A stretch of 64,000 nt of DNA, taken from assembly GCF_021869535.1 (NCBI RefSeq), contig NW_026262712.1:99514140-99578139 (forward strand), in the 5' to 3' direction. The notes beneath the pieces are model-generated. The model was not told the origin of the DNA. It saw only the letters and a program-made list of their open reading frames with translations, and made no database searches. Both the position numbers and the translations under genes were made by a program. The stretch comes from Mytilus californianus. Its lineage: Eukaryota; Mollusca; Bivalvia; Mytilida; Mytilidae. Below are positions 24,241-35,675 of the stretch, piece after piece. Within the stretch, counting starts at the first letter, position 1. The number at the start of each line of letters is the position of its first letter.

Positions 24241-25169
24241 TATCTTTATAGCTAATAGCGCTTTGTATGAATTATCAGTTTGTTGTGGTGATTTGCACCC
24301 TCTTATGTATATTTCAATATTGTTATTAAACTGTCGCAGGCTAAAATGTGTATATCTAAGCTACGCAATAACAATTAGTGCCTGTGTTTATCTAAAATTT
24401 TGTTTATGTTCCTGACTATATCTTTCCTGTAACAGTGAAATCGCCTTTTATATACATATACCTTTTCAGAAAATTAAATGGCGCCTATGGAGAACACAAA
24501 AAAGATACAAAAAAAAATAATTAATCAGACTCAACTTATATGATAATAAGGTGCGTGTGGTCATGATTTACAATCTAAACAATAGGAAATCTCTTGACCC
24601 TCTTATAAACTCAAACACATGTTTAAATATATATTTTCATGAGTTAGTAGACAACTACCCGATTATAATAGTTCTGTATTTAATGTACAGTTAGTTGGGA
24701 GCCTTCTTAGATTTTTTAAAGCTCACTTCGTTTTTTTGATATTCTGAATTTTAAAAAAGAATGATGCGAATCTGTACGATACAGACCACAACACCAAGAT
24801 AAATCAGAAACAATAATAACTCTGTAAAGATAATAATTTAGAAAAAGCAGAACATCGAAGAAAGAATAACGTTATGCTTGAAACTTCCAAACTCATATTG
24901 TTTTCACATGATTTGTTGCTTTAAGATTTAAGTGTTTTAGTTTCATTTTAAATTGTCATTTAGCATCTGATTCAATGTTATTCCATATGCGTATAGCTTA
25001 TGGTATAAATAATTCATTAGTTAATGCTAAATGCAAAATGAAAGTATTATATCACTATCTTTAAAGTCATACTTTTGTATGTTGGTGGAATTAAATTACT
25101 CAAATAATCTGAAACATTTTATTGTTTTATAGAACTGCATTATAAAACTTTTGCGTATTTCTTCTATCT
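24240..25169. other. No recognisable feature
   Basis: AT-rich sequence with frequent stops. Short frames at 24221-24415 have no domain signature. No tandem or inverted repeats were noted. Confidence 0.45.
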
Positions 25170-25175
25170 ATTCTT

Positions 25176-28100
25176 TACGAAAGCCGAGAAGGCTCACCTA
25201 TATTTCAGAATTCGGAAATCACCTTTTTATACGTTATAAACTTAGTTATTATTGTAATAATCACCATTTGTTGTTATTGTGATATGAAAATTAAATTCCT
25301 GTCTTCATGTTCACTACTCGTCCTTATAAAGATAGTTTATATTTATGTTTTGTTCATAAGCTATTGAGGAGGGTTTGCTTTTCGTCTAATCTTTGTTTTT
25401 TTTTGCTGGTTTGGTTTAGAATCAACTCCTGTAAGTATGTGGTTCCAACTGTCTCCATCTGCACCTTCCCAACATACACCCTACGCCGTTTTTCTTTCTT
25501 TTCTTCCATTAACTCCCTCAAACCATGTCCATTAAATGATAAATATCCCCCTCCCCCCCCCCCCTCCCTTGAATGTGTCTTGTAAAAAACAAGCGAAAAT
25601 CCTTTAAAGTTAAATTAACCAGTTCTTCACTATATTCAATCAAACATCACTTTATCGGCCTCGTATCCTCCTCTTTCAACTAATGAAATAAAATTCCATA
25701 GTTCTGGAACGAACGATCAGAATTTTACAAACACGTATACAGATCATTTGATCGTGCCCTTGTCACACCGTACCGTGTAACGCAAACAGACGAGGTACGA
25801 ATATCATATATCCCAATTTGTTAGCTATGTAAACATATCTGTTTGTCTAAAGCTGTGGTAACACCTTACCGGATAGCTCGAACGGACGCCGAACGGATGA
25901 AAAAAAGTTTTCCGTTGACAAACATGTTATCCGTTGGGAGTCCTTTGGTGTAATGACCAAATATAACGGACACGTAACGAATGCCTAACTGTAACACACA
26001 GGAGGAGTACCAAATAAAACAGACATTTAACAGAAGCGTACCGGATAAACTGGATGAACAAGATCATCGAAAAATTAAAGGCGGCAATAATAAGACATGT
26101 AAATCACATACACGTGACCTTAAAATAGTTAAAAAGTTTCCGTTTATATTTGCAACATTTAAGTTCAGTCTGGCCTGAATACGAGCTGCTTGATAGTGAA
26201 GATGTGCTCTTACACCATGATCCATTATGAACAATAAATATCATGACACTCAAGAAATCTGACATAACAAACATTGGCATTTCTGACGCAAAATTTTCAA
26301 TTGGCATTCATCAGTTTTACATTCGGTGCGTATCCGGTTTTTTTCGTTATCTTTCCGTTCATGTCCGTTTCACATTTGTTCATCATCCGTTTTATCTGTT
26401 ATACGTCCGTTAGAAATCCGTCGGCAAATTGGTCTACCGGACCTCTAACGGTTGTAGCGTGTAACGGATACAAAACGGAAACGGCCGAGTACCGTAAAAA
26501 AACGTTCAACGGACACTCCATCCGTTGAAACCCCGTTCAAATTTTGAACATGCTTAATATGTTCCATCGGACAGAACGGACATCGACGGATAAAACAGAC
26601 GCTGAACAGACATGTGACCGGGGCTTAAATAAACAATTTGTTCGTGTCCGTTCATATCCGTTAGACCCCGTTCCTCGTTCGGTGTGCCCATTACTTGTCC
26701 GCTGACCCCAGTGGAGTCAGTTCCGTCAGGTGGAAACTTTTGAACATGTTCAAAACTTTGAACTGTCGTATAACAAATAGATTCGGTAGATGTCCATTTT
26801 GTGCGGTACTCGTCCGTTTCTCCTCTGTTATTTGTCCGTTGATGTCCATTAGACTGAATTTACGAACGGACTACTACCAGACTAATTATGAAAAAAACGA
26901 AAAAGTTAACGGACGAATAACGGATGAAACGGATGCGTACCGTTTGTAAAACGGATTAGAGTCACAATGAAATATAAATATACCCGATTTTTAGCTTTGC
27001 ATGCATTTGATAAATTTTATGATGGATTTTGGAATATGATGAATGAAGTCGTTGTACCAGCTTCAATATATCACTAACATTCGGTTGCATTTTGGGAGAA
27101 TGAATTAAATTTGTTAACACAGGTACTTCAAAATTATTTTTAAGGTAACATGTGTATTATCAATATTTTATTTTTTGTTGTTTTGCGATATGCAAACTTC
27201 TTTTCATCCGTTCTATCCGGTGCTAGTCCGTTACATGTCCTTTCTATCCGGTACTAGTCCGTTACATGTCCGTTCTCTCCGGTTATAGTCCGTTAAACGT
27301 TCATTCTATCCGGTACATGTTTGTTTTATTCGGTACATGTCCTTTCTATCTTGTTCTAGTCCGTTTCATGTCCGTTCTATCCGGTACTAGTCCGTTCTAT
27401 TCGGTACTCGTTCGTTGCATGTTCGTTTGACATCAGTTATATCTGTTACCCGTAAATTTCATATCCTGTACATTTCGGTATTCATATTTTAGTCTCACCG
27501 GAGCGAAGTTTTGTAACCGGAAAACATGTTTTTTTCATCCGTGTGTCGTCTGTTCGTGCTATCCGGTAAGGTGTGACCATAGTATATATATAAACAACTG
27601 TGTTAAGTTTGAAGTCAAATGGGCAGGACATTCTAAAATTACGGCGCGACATATCATATTAAGCCTAATGTTAACAACGGACGGACATACATATGTACGT
27701 TTGAATGTCATAATACGTCCATTTTGAAGGGGTGTATATACTTAAAAAATACATGATTTCTTATAAAACTTATTGACAGGCAATTATAGTGTTTCTACAG
27801 ATCACTTTTTTATTACGTAAAATACAAGTCAAAATTCGAGATACGTGATGTGGAAAATGAAGGTTACAATCGCATGTTTTGATGTATGCCAATCAACAAG
27901 TAAAAATTTCCCTCGCGTGCCTCCTACCACAGATGTTAAACCCATGGGTATAACGTCTATCCTCCTACACACCCCATGATTAACTTAAAGAAGAACAAAT
28001 TGGAATAAGTTCATTAAAAAGTTTCTAACTCAATTTTATGTAATTCTATATTTTATTTTAACGCTACACGGATTTTCACTTTTTGTTCAAAATAAGATTC

Positions 28101-28512
28101 AATCTGGGGATAATTTACCGTTTGATTGACATGTTTTAGGTAGTAAATGATGACAGGGAATAGAAACAGAGTAGGGGTGTATTTTGGGAAGGTGGTGAGG
28201 AATGGCAGTTAGCACTAGAGACGTACAGGGGTCGATTCAAAACCAGAAAAAAACCCACAAAGATCAGATGAAAAGCAAACCCCCCTCTATAGCGTATGCC
28301 ATGGACAAATAAATATAAACTCTTTATATAAGATGAAGTAGTTGATATAAAGACAGGAATTAAATTTTCATATCACAATAACAACACATTTCATTATTAC
28401 AATTAATCGAATTTTATAACATTGAACAAAAATACTTCCGAATTCTGAATTCTGAATGCTGAATTCTGAATGCCGAATTCTGAATTATAGGTGAGCCTTC
28501 TCGGCTTTCGTA
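25176..28512. mobile_element. 3.3 kb terminal-inverted-repeat element with 6 bp target duplication
   Basis: The left end starts TACGAAAGCCGAGAAGGCTC at 25176. The right end is its reverse complement, ending GGCTTTCGTA at 28512. The match is exact for 27 bp and continues imperfectly for about 130 bp, to CAGGAATTAAATTTTCATATCACAATAACAA on the right (near 28350-28383). ATTCTT flanks both ends (25170-25175 and 28513-28518). The interior holds a foldback element at 25848-27584 and no transposase frame, so it is non-autonomous. The terminus TACGAAAGCC is shared with the 443 bp element at 50925. Confidence 0.75.
25848..27584. mobile_element. TCCGTT-rich foldback element, copy 1
   Basis: The left end TAAAGCTGTGGTAACACC continues as TTACCGGATAGC.CGAACGGACG. 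The right end near 27546-27582 is its reverse complement with mismatches. TA dinucleotides border it. Both arms are long runs of degenerate 'ACGGAT/ATCCGT' words. The centre (26150-26280) contains a block found inverted in copy 2 (36160-36290). A short antisense frame, STSSLSSSSYSGQTELKCC, is shared by the two copies, but substitutions between them show no clear coding constraint. Confidence 0.7.
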
Positions 28513-28564
28513 ATTCTTCTATTCAATGTTCCTAATCTAAGTTTTTTGTAAAAGGTAAAAGAAC

Positions 28565-28765
28565 AAAAATAACGAACTCCAAGAAAAATTCAAAACGGAA
28601 AGTCTTTAATCAAATGGCAAATTCAAAATCTCAAGCACATCAAATGAAATGAATACAACTGTTATATTCCAGACTTTGTACCGTCATTCCATTATGTAGA
28701 AAATGGTGTATTGAACCAACGTTTATAGCTAGCTAAACCTCTCACTTGTATGACAGTCGCATAAA
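28565..28765 (+). repeat. Dispersed repeat copy (GAACTCCAAG family)
   Basis: AACGAACTCCAAGAAAAATTC, CAAAACGGAAAGTC, AAATGGCAAATTCAAAATCTC, ATACAACTGTTATATTCC and TATAGCTAGCTAAACCTCTC follow the same order as 18005-18180 and 39415-39605. Noncoding. Confidence 0.65.
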
Positions 28766-28899
28766 TTACATTATAATGAAAACAATGAGTGAACACAACA
28801 AACAAACTTTATATGTAAAAATGTTTAAAATATGTACAGCAGTATAAGTAACGAGCCACACCAAAGGTATGTTACAAATAAATGGGAAATGTGTCCATG

Positions 28900-29360
28900 G
28901 GACACAGATGAATGATACCCCGCTTGCATATCATATATATAAAGGGACATAACTGAAAAACGGTGAAAGTGACGCTACACAAATTTGTACTTGATCTGAG
29001 TTTTGTGTTAATAAGTATTGTTTGAATGGTTTTACACTAGTCATTTTGGGGCCGTTTATAGCTTAGTGTTCGATGTTAGCCAAGGTTCCATGTTGAAGAA
29101 TGTACTTTGACCTATAATGGTATTTTTTTACAAATTTTGATCTTTTTGTAAAGAGACATAACTCGAGAGCGATTAAAATGACGCCACAAAAATTCAAACC
29201 TGATCTGTGTATTGTGGTAATAAGCATTTTGTACAAGTGTCATAACATTAGGTTGAGGTAAAGTAAAGTTAGAGAACGGAAACCAACTTTTGAACGTTTG
29301 GACGGACAAGGGTAACACTTAATACCCCCTCCTCTTCGACCGGGGCATAAAAATGAACCA
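28900..29360 (+). repeat. Two-unit dispersed repeat with GGGGCATAAAAA end
   Basis: Units near 28945 and 29150 share GGGACATAACT / GAGACATAACT, GTGACGC / ATGACGC.ACA.AAATT and GATCTG.GT.TTGTG.TAATAAG. The second unit ends with GGACGGACAAGGGTAACACTT and CGGGGCATAAAAA near 29340, a common mussel repeat terminus. 29360-29890 holds nothing assignable. Confidence 0.5.
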
Positions 29361-29899
29361 AAAAGTAAAACTAATGACTTACAAAGACAAATAAAAAACA
29401 CTTTAACACGTTATTAAGACGATAAACAACCTCAGTACATAGAAACATATACTGAAAGACCATCATGTATTATTTGTGAAGTTAATACAGAATAATTATC
29501 AATATATAATATTTGACACTAGTGACGTTTTATAAAGTCTGAGAAGCAGCTGTTAGCTCTTGATTACGGAATAAGTTGCGAAATGTATATCCCATATACA
29601 GGTGAGGTTGATGCATTGCTACTAAGGTGGGGGAATTTAATTATTTCAAAATAAAAAATCTTATTTTTGTCAAAGATTCTGGTACTGAGATGACCTTTAT
29701 TGTTAAATTTGAGTTAGAAGTCTAAAAATGAGGCGGAGGAAGCCGTGTCTGCTAATTTCTCTTATTGTTAGTTCTGGAGGATATATTAATGGAAAAAAAA
29801 AACATCATCAATATATCTGAATGTGCAATTTAATGATCTGGTCTTTTTTATTTTCTTGTTCTTGACAAGTGTCTTAAGTCACTCTGAATCAAAATAAGA

Positions 29900-30560
29900 A
29901 GCGGTCGTAAGGATGAAAATTATCCTTGATTTTGTGAAACAAAAGCTAATCCCATTACTATTCGAGCAGCTTGAGGTTGTAGTTATCCAGTTGGTGTATT
30001 TTATCCAACCCGAATGTCACTGGCACTGTCATATTCAAATAAATGTCTTATAAAACTGTAGTTTTTCTTACACTTTTCAATTAAGTCTTGATTTCAGTTT
30101 CCTAAACATACTAATATGTTCAGCTCACACTTGTCAGTTAAGTCTTGATTTCAGTTTCCTAAGCATACTTATATGTTCAGATACACATAAAATATTGATA
30201 TATATTATTACCAATATGGCATTGTATTTAGCATCATTGCTGAAATATAACCTATGTGTGCTCATTAATACTAGTTTTTCCATTAAATGTAAAATTCATT
30301 TCTGGGATGTCAACATTTTTAAGATAATAAAATTTCTCTTTATTTCAGGATGAAGACATTAACCACTTTTTAGACTATTCGTCCAGATCGTGATTTATCA
30401 CAGATTATATCTGCTATACATCGTGATCCGCATAGCTGAACGATGTGTCATATGCAAAGAGTCTACACAGAGAATTAAGTGTTTTTGCAATGTCATTTAT
30501 GTATATGTTTAAAACAAGTCCGGGGACAGACCCTTGAAGAACCTGATCAAAATCATGGCA
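29900..30560 (-). pseudogene. LINE C: CR1-like reverse transcriptase C-terminal remnant
   Basis: On the minus strand, from 30548 down, VLQGSVPG and LNIYINDIAKTLNSLCRLF match motif B of CR1/Jockey-type LINEs. The following motif C reads FAYDTS where FADDTS is expected, so the first catalytic aspartate codon has become tyrosine. Further down come FNGKTSINEHT, FSNDAKYNA, KLKSRL and LQPQAARIVMGL near 29950, the thumb and C-terminal wording, in shifting frames. A 57 bp tandem duplication (30081 and 30138) breaks it. It lies in the predicted 13.2 kb intron, on the strand of the receptor exons. Confidence 0.65.
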
Positions 30561-30897
30561 AGGTTTTAAAGAAGACTGTTTTATAACCAGTTTTGTTTTC
30601 TACCATTCAATTGTTTTTAATAATTGAATACATAAGAAAGAGCTACTATTTAGATTCTTCCGTCCTGAAAGCTTGATTTCTCTTAAGAAGTTGTCATCAT
30701 GGAGTTGTATAATGAAGTGATTTTACCTTCTTTTCTTTTATAGAAGAGTAGCTATGTATTTTTTTATGTTTCGAAATTCTCTCAAAGACACAAAATTATC
30801 ATAGTTTTGTAATATTAAATTGATTTGTGTTCAGTATATTGTTTCAATTGAAATAAATCTATATATATAATGATGAATTTAACTTGTGTGCACTTAC

Positions 30898-30987
30898 TGC
30901 TTTTTCGATACACACAACAACAAAAAGGCACTATCCCAAGAACAATCAATGCCAACACAATAACCAATATCCATAAATACATTCGAC
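30898..30987 (-). CDS. Exon 6 of receptor model: transmembrane helix
   Basis: Acceptor TTTTTGCAG ends at 30988 and the donor GTAAGT starts at 30897. The 90 nt exon is phase 1 at both ends. It encodes (G)RMYLWILVIVLALIVLGIV followed by PFCCCVYRKS: about 22 hydrophobic residues, then a cysteine cluster and positive residues, the usual sign of the cytoplasmic side. The exon is too short to have stood out as an open frame. The CCC motif is a possible palmitoylation site (inference). Confidence 0.7.
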
Positions 30988-31689
30988 CTGCAAAAAGTCA
31001 AATTACATTATTTTGTTATGGTTGCAGTGATACGTAAATGTATATTATTATCATATAATCTTATATTTAATTCTACGTGGTCGTTTTTTTTTATTAGCTG
31101 CAATATATCTACAATTTGGTTTAGAAAAACAATCTTCTCAAACTGATAGATGTAAAAAGAGAATAAAACTACTCACAGAAGAATGTGCTTATTTAATATT
31201 TGTGATAAGACATGAACAAAATAAAATATCATTAACACCAATGTTGAAGAAAGTATAGACCACCCGAAACTATTGTCAGAATTGTTTCTTAGAACACGCG
31301 TACGGTTACGTGAAATATTTTAGTTTTAATGGAGATATATAGCTAAAATTCATTTTGCAGGTTCATGTATACTTGTTTTTAATGTCATGAGGAAGTGTAG
31401 ACATAGGACACCGAATCATTTTCCACTGGAAGTTTAACAAACAATAGATCCATTAATTGAAAGGTATAATTAACTGTTTCAGAAATATATGAATAAATAC
31501 AAAAAGATACTATTGTTAAACTATAAAGTAAAACGTATGCGGTTATTGATATATTACATAAAGATGCGAGCAAACAGTCCGTTTTACCAACCCGAATCCT
31601 GCTGAAGTAGCCCTGTACGCTATACCAAGTAGTCGCATTTATTGATAAAAAAAAAACTATTATTCGATTATTCTTGAAGATCTGGTGTA

Positions 31690-32130
31690 TAAATAAATAT
31701 TATACAAGAAAGTGTCCATAGTACACGGATACCCCACTCGCACTATCATTTCCTGTGTTCAGTGATCCATGAAATTGGGGCTAAAACTCTATTCCGACAT
31801 TACAATTATAAAGATCATATCATAGGGAAAATGTGTACTAAGTTTCAAGTTGAATGGACTTCAACTTCATCAAAAACTACCTTGACCAAAAACTTTTACA
31901 TGAAGCGAGACAGACGCACTTTATATGTTTAGTGGACCGTGAAATTGGGGTCAAAACTCTAATTTGATATTAAAATTAGAAAGATCACATTATAATGAAC
32001 ATGTGCATTAAGTTTAAGTTGATTGGGCATCAACTTCATTAAATACTACCTTGACCAAAATTTTTAACCTGAAGCGGGACAGACGGACGGCCGGACGGAC
32101 GAACGAACGAACAAATGCACAGTCCGAACA
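31690..32130 (+). repeat. Tandem satellite, inverted relative to 17040-17600
   Basis: Two units share TGGACTTCAACTTCATCAAA / GGGCATCAACTTCATTAAA, ACTACCTTGACCAAAA and GAAGCG.GACAGACG. They are followed by GGACGGCCGGACGGACGAAC near 32087. They are reverse complements of the 17040 array. Confidence 0.65.
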
Positions 32131-32204
32131 ACATAATGCCTCGTTGTGTTCTTTATACAAAATTAGCTGAATGTCAAATACAATCATATCTCGTTATCTA
32201 TTAC

Positions 32205-32276
32205 CTCCGGAATTTACAGAGATTCCAAAATCATGAGCCCTTGGTGTTGTGGTTGATAAGCTGTTGTTGATATCAT
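32205..32276 (-). CDS. Exon 5 of receptor model: Ser/Thr-rich stalk
   Basis: Acceptor ATTTCAG ends at 32277 and the donor GTAATAG starts at 32204. The 72 nt exon is phase 1 at both ends. It encodes (D)DINNSLSTTTPRAHDFGISV followed by NSG. The run of Ser, Thr and Pro suits an O-glycosylated membrane-proximal stalk. It is supported only by borders, phase and position between neighbours of matching phase. Confidence 0.55.
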
Positions 32277-32279
32277 CTG

Positions 32280-33110
32280 AAATACGAATATACAAGTTAT
32301 CAGCAAACATATTTCAACAACACAATTACCAGACATAGTTCAATAAACAGCTAAGAAACTGATATTTAAACATGATTTTGTTAACATGTTATTTTTTACT
32401 TACTAGAAAAACTGATGATCGTTTGAAAAAAAGTTAAAACTCTTTGTTTGGTAAATAAAAGATAATTTATGAGTATGATATTCGATGCATATATTATATA
32501 AAAACTATATATTACAGAATCTGCATTTTTAAAATGTATGTATTGTAGTTGCCTTATAGCCTGGATATGTATTTATTGACTTCATAGAAACTGAGGAATA
32601 GATGCTTACCTCTTACCACGAAATTAAACATTCAGAGTTCTAGAAAATTTGTTTTTTGTTGATTACTCATTGACCCCAAACTACACCCTATACCCTTTAT
32701 TCAACCTCATATCATATTAGAGTTTATATAACCGGTAGTGTTTTTCGTGTTATAGTAACTAAAAGACAGAATACCAATACTTTGTTAGCAAGGTCCGGAC
32801 AGTACCAGACCTAAGACCTAAACTGAATTCAAAATAACATACAAAAGTATATATAAAAACAGTTTCTATAGAAAAGGATTAGTGTCCAACGGATCAACTT
32901 TTTATCGTCAAAGTGGTTTCCATTACGACAAACCTATATCAATAATAGAATTAATTAAACACGAAGAAATGTAAACGGTTAGTTGAACGGATTTCAACGT
33001 AACAAATTGTCACTGTAGCACTTAAATGAATTGTCTGGATTGGCTATATTTCTTATCCAAATCTTCCTGATTATATTATTCATAATACTCATGAATGAAA
33101 TGATCATAAA
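32280..33110. other. Intron sequence, nothing recognised
   Basis: AT-rich sequence between the two predicted stalk exons. No repeats or open frames of note. Confidence 0.4.
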
Positions 33111-33116
33111 ACTTAC

Positions 33117-33191
33117 CACTTTGGTTTTCGTCTATGAATGGTGGGTCGGCATGTTTTGTTATTTCCAATATGCTTCCATTGTTATAAAAAC
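33117..33191 (-). CDS. Exon 4 of receptor model: extracellular linker
   Basis: The acceptor ATTTAG ends at 33192 and the donor GTAAGT begins at 33116. The 75 nt exon is phase 1 at both ends. The translation is (R)FYNNGSILEITKHADPPFID followed by ENQS. NGS is a potential N-glycosylation site. It joins the Ig exon at 35175 by completing an Arg codon, and the next exon by completing an Asp codon. Confidence 0.6.
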
Positions 33192-33199
33192 CTAAATGT

Positions 33200-35130
33200 A
33201 TAATATATAAAACATATTTAATACCAGAGGACAGATGTGATACAGCTCGTTGCAGTCCTAACCTGTACAGCAAATTAACTTGCTAGCCATACATTTTGAC
33301 TGGCCAAGTTAACCTGCGATAGGATTTAGGACTGCTCTGACCAGTCATAGGACCACAATCAAGCTAACTTGGCAAGCGGACTTGGTCCTAGGACTGTTTT
33401 TATGACTGCCGAAAAAATCAACTTTGATACAGGTCCGCTTCTATTATAAAAGCATTATATATCAGTAATTTTGTTTATGTCAGGATGGATTTAATCCATT
33501 GGATTGTATGATATAAATAACAGCAGTATTAGAACACAATGACTACAAAATTTTGTCAGCATCAAATTAGAGTGCCAGTATGTCCTCTTGTTATTCAAAA
33601 TAATGACACGTACCAATTGCAATAACTCTGTATGTCGGGACGTGTCACGTGTTCCACCAAAAACGTTTAAATCATGAGCTTCTCCGCTGAGAAGAAGAAA
33701 TTTGGAAATACACGTAGGAACCAGTCGTGTTTATTACGGCCTTACTTGTTGTAGAAGATTAACACTGTAAGCACAATAAAATTAGTCTAAAGTGTCGGTT
33801 TTCTTACAAAACAGGATTTATCTCAGGAATGAAACATTATATCAACTTGATATAACAAAAACATTGGTAATAACTAATTTTATTATGAAATTGTACACAT
33901 AAAATCACGTGAAACATACTTGAAGAGAAGTCAAAATTAGAATTTAGATCAATATATTTTATTTGTCATACACAACGTTTGCGGCATACTTCCGAACATC
34001 GGTTGGCCCTTCTGCAGACTAAGTTCATCTTTCAGCCGCTTTGCTCCCCACGAGTTGATGCCCGACTTGGTTTTACATATTTTTGTAACCTCCGCCTACA
34101 CTGCTCAAAACTGTTCGGGACTTGAATCGTTCGTTACTATCTTTTTTCCTTCCCTTTCCTTTTTTAGCATGAAACCTTCATTTACAAAATCTTATCCCCC
34201 TGCCTACAAATCCACGATGTATTTAAAGTAATGTTGTATTTGAAAACATCACAATATTCAAGCGTCATGTTAAACCGTCGCACTTCAAAGAAAGGACCAT
34301 CGGACTTCGGCGTGGACCATCGCAGTTCAGAGTGACCATCGCACTTCAGTGTCCCCATCGCACCTCCGGTCCCGCATATATTTTTTCCGAAATTCATTTA
34401 CTGTTCCGCATGCTATAAGACTGAGTGCTTTCAAATTTAAAAAAAATCAATAAGAGATTGCCAATATACGTACATGTTAGCTTAAGATTCGGGCAAACAA
34501 ATTGAAATATCTAGTCTTATTTCTCTTAAGTATAATCATTAGGAAACGATAACTTTGGTCACTTGACTTTTAAGATATTTTCGATGAGTTTTTGTTTCAC
34601 TGACAAGTTAAAATTCTTAAAGATGTCAATTGCTACTGGTAATGGAATATTAAAGAGTCTATATCGCGTAGATACAAAGCTTTTTTTTCCCAACAGCATT
34701 TGGTTTTCATCAACGCTTATCTTTTTTATAATTCTTTTAAGGGATAACTACTCAAGTTTTTCCGAAATCTGACAAAAGTTAGAAGCTATCAAAGACAGCC
34801 ACTATTGTTGGTTGAATAATGTCGTTTAAGGCAACAATCAAAACAACACAAACAACACTCCTAACAGGTTGCATGAGGTTGTATCATAAAATTTAATTCA
34901 AATCAACATTTTTGTGAGAGGCCTGTGTTTCCCAATTATCCTATTTACATTTTTTTGTATCATACTAAAATTCATTAGAAAATCTTCTAGCAAACAGTAC
35001 ATATTGTGAAATGTTTTCACCATAGGAGGTGCATTGCTCTCTAGTTACTATTTTTTTTTTTTTATTTCTTATCATTTGCTAAAGAAATTATATTTCTGAT
35101 CTGAAATTGATGTTGTCTATCAAAATTATT
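33200..35130. repeat. Intron with a minisatellite
   Basis: 34266-34375 repeats a degenerate 'ACCATCGCACTTC' word about five times (CCGTCGCACTTC, CCATCGGACTTC, CCATCGCAGTTC, CCATCGCACTTC, CCATCGCACCTC), a mussel minisatellite type. 33270-33420 has repeated GGACTG / AACTTGGC words. The remainder shows nothing. Confidence 0.45.
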
Positions 35131-35174
35131 ATTGTTCACTTAATTCTTTATTGCATGATTCTCATTAAACTTAC

Positions 35175-35531
35175 GTTTTCCATCAAAATACAATGTGGCT
35201 TTTTTCATGAATCTAGATGATAATGCTGTGTCAAAAAATCTCATGTCACACGAAAAATGTGTGCCTGGAGATTTGTTATGTCTCTCAAATATGTGAACAA
35301 AAATAGTACCAGATAGATCACAGGTAAATTTATCTGGATGAATAACACCTATGCCGTTAACACATGTGTCTGTTTCTCGGTTAAATGTAATGCTGTCTAC
35401 AGATTCATCGTCGACAAGAAATTCAACAGTGTTCCGATAAGGTTGTCGACATGAATAGCATGTTATCTGTATTTTATTCGTTGATGCAAGAACCTCTCCT
35501 CTGATAAAAATATCAGTTGCAGAAGCAATGC
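35175..35531 (-). CDS. Exon 3 of receptor model: second Ig-like domain
   Basis: Acceptor TTTTGTTTTTCAG ends at 35532 and the donor GTAAGT starts at 35174. The exon is 357 nt, phase 1 at both ends. It encodes 119 residues, GIASATDIFIRGEVLASTNK, then IQITCYSC, VEFLVDD, ETDTCVNG, DKFTCDLS and HFSCDMRF, ending LYFDGK. The regular beta-strand spacing and cysteines fit a divergent Ig domain of a type I remember from mussel surface proteins. The frame stays open upstream of the acceptor, but that part is intron-like pyrimidine-rich sequence. Confidence 0.7.
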
Positions 35532-35675
35532 CTGAAAAACAAAAATAAATAATAAACACATAACCGAGAATTCGCTTCCACAAACTTGAAAAATACATGC
35601 ATATATGTACATCTTCAAAAAATGGTAAAAAAAAAAATTCTCGCGATTTGTTTCTAATGTTGTTATCCCTCGGTC

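Noticed and set aside
26104..26307. Shared short peptide (STSSLSSSSYSGQ) in the two foldback elements as a gene
   Set aside because: Differences between the copies fall mostly on amino-acid-changing sites and neither frame has a credible start or length; nucleotide homology of the element explains it.
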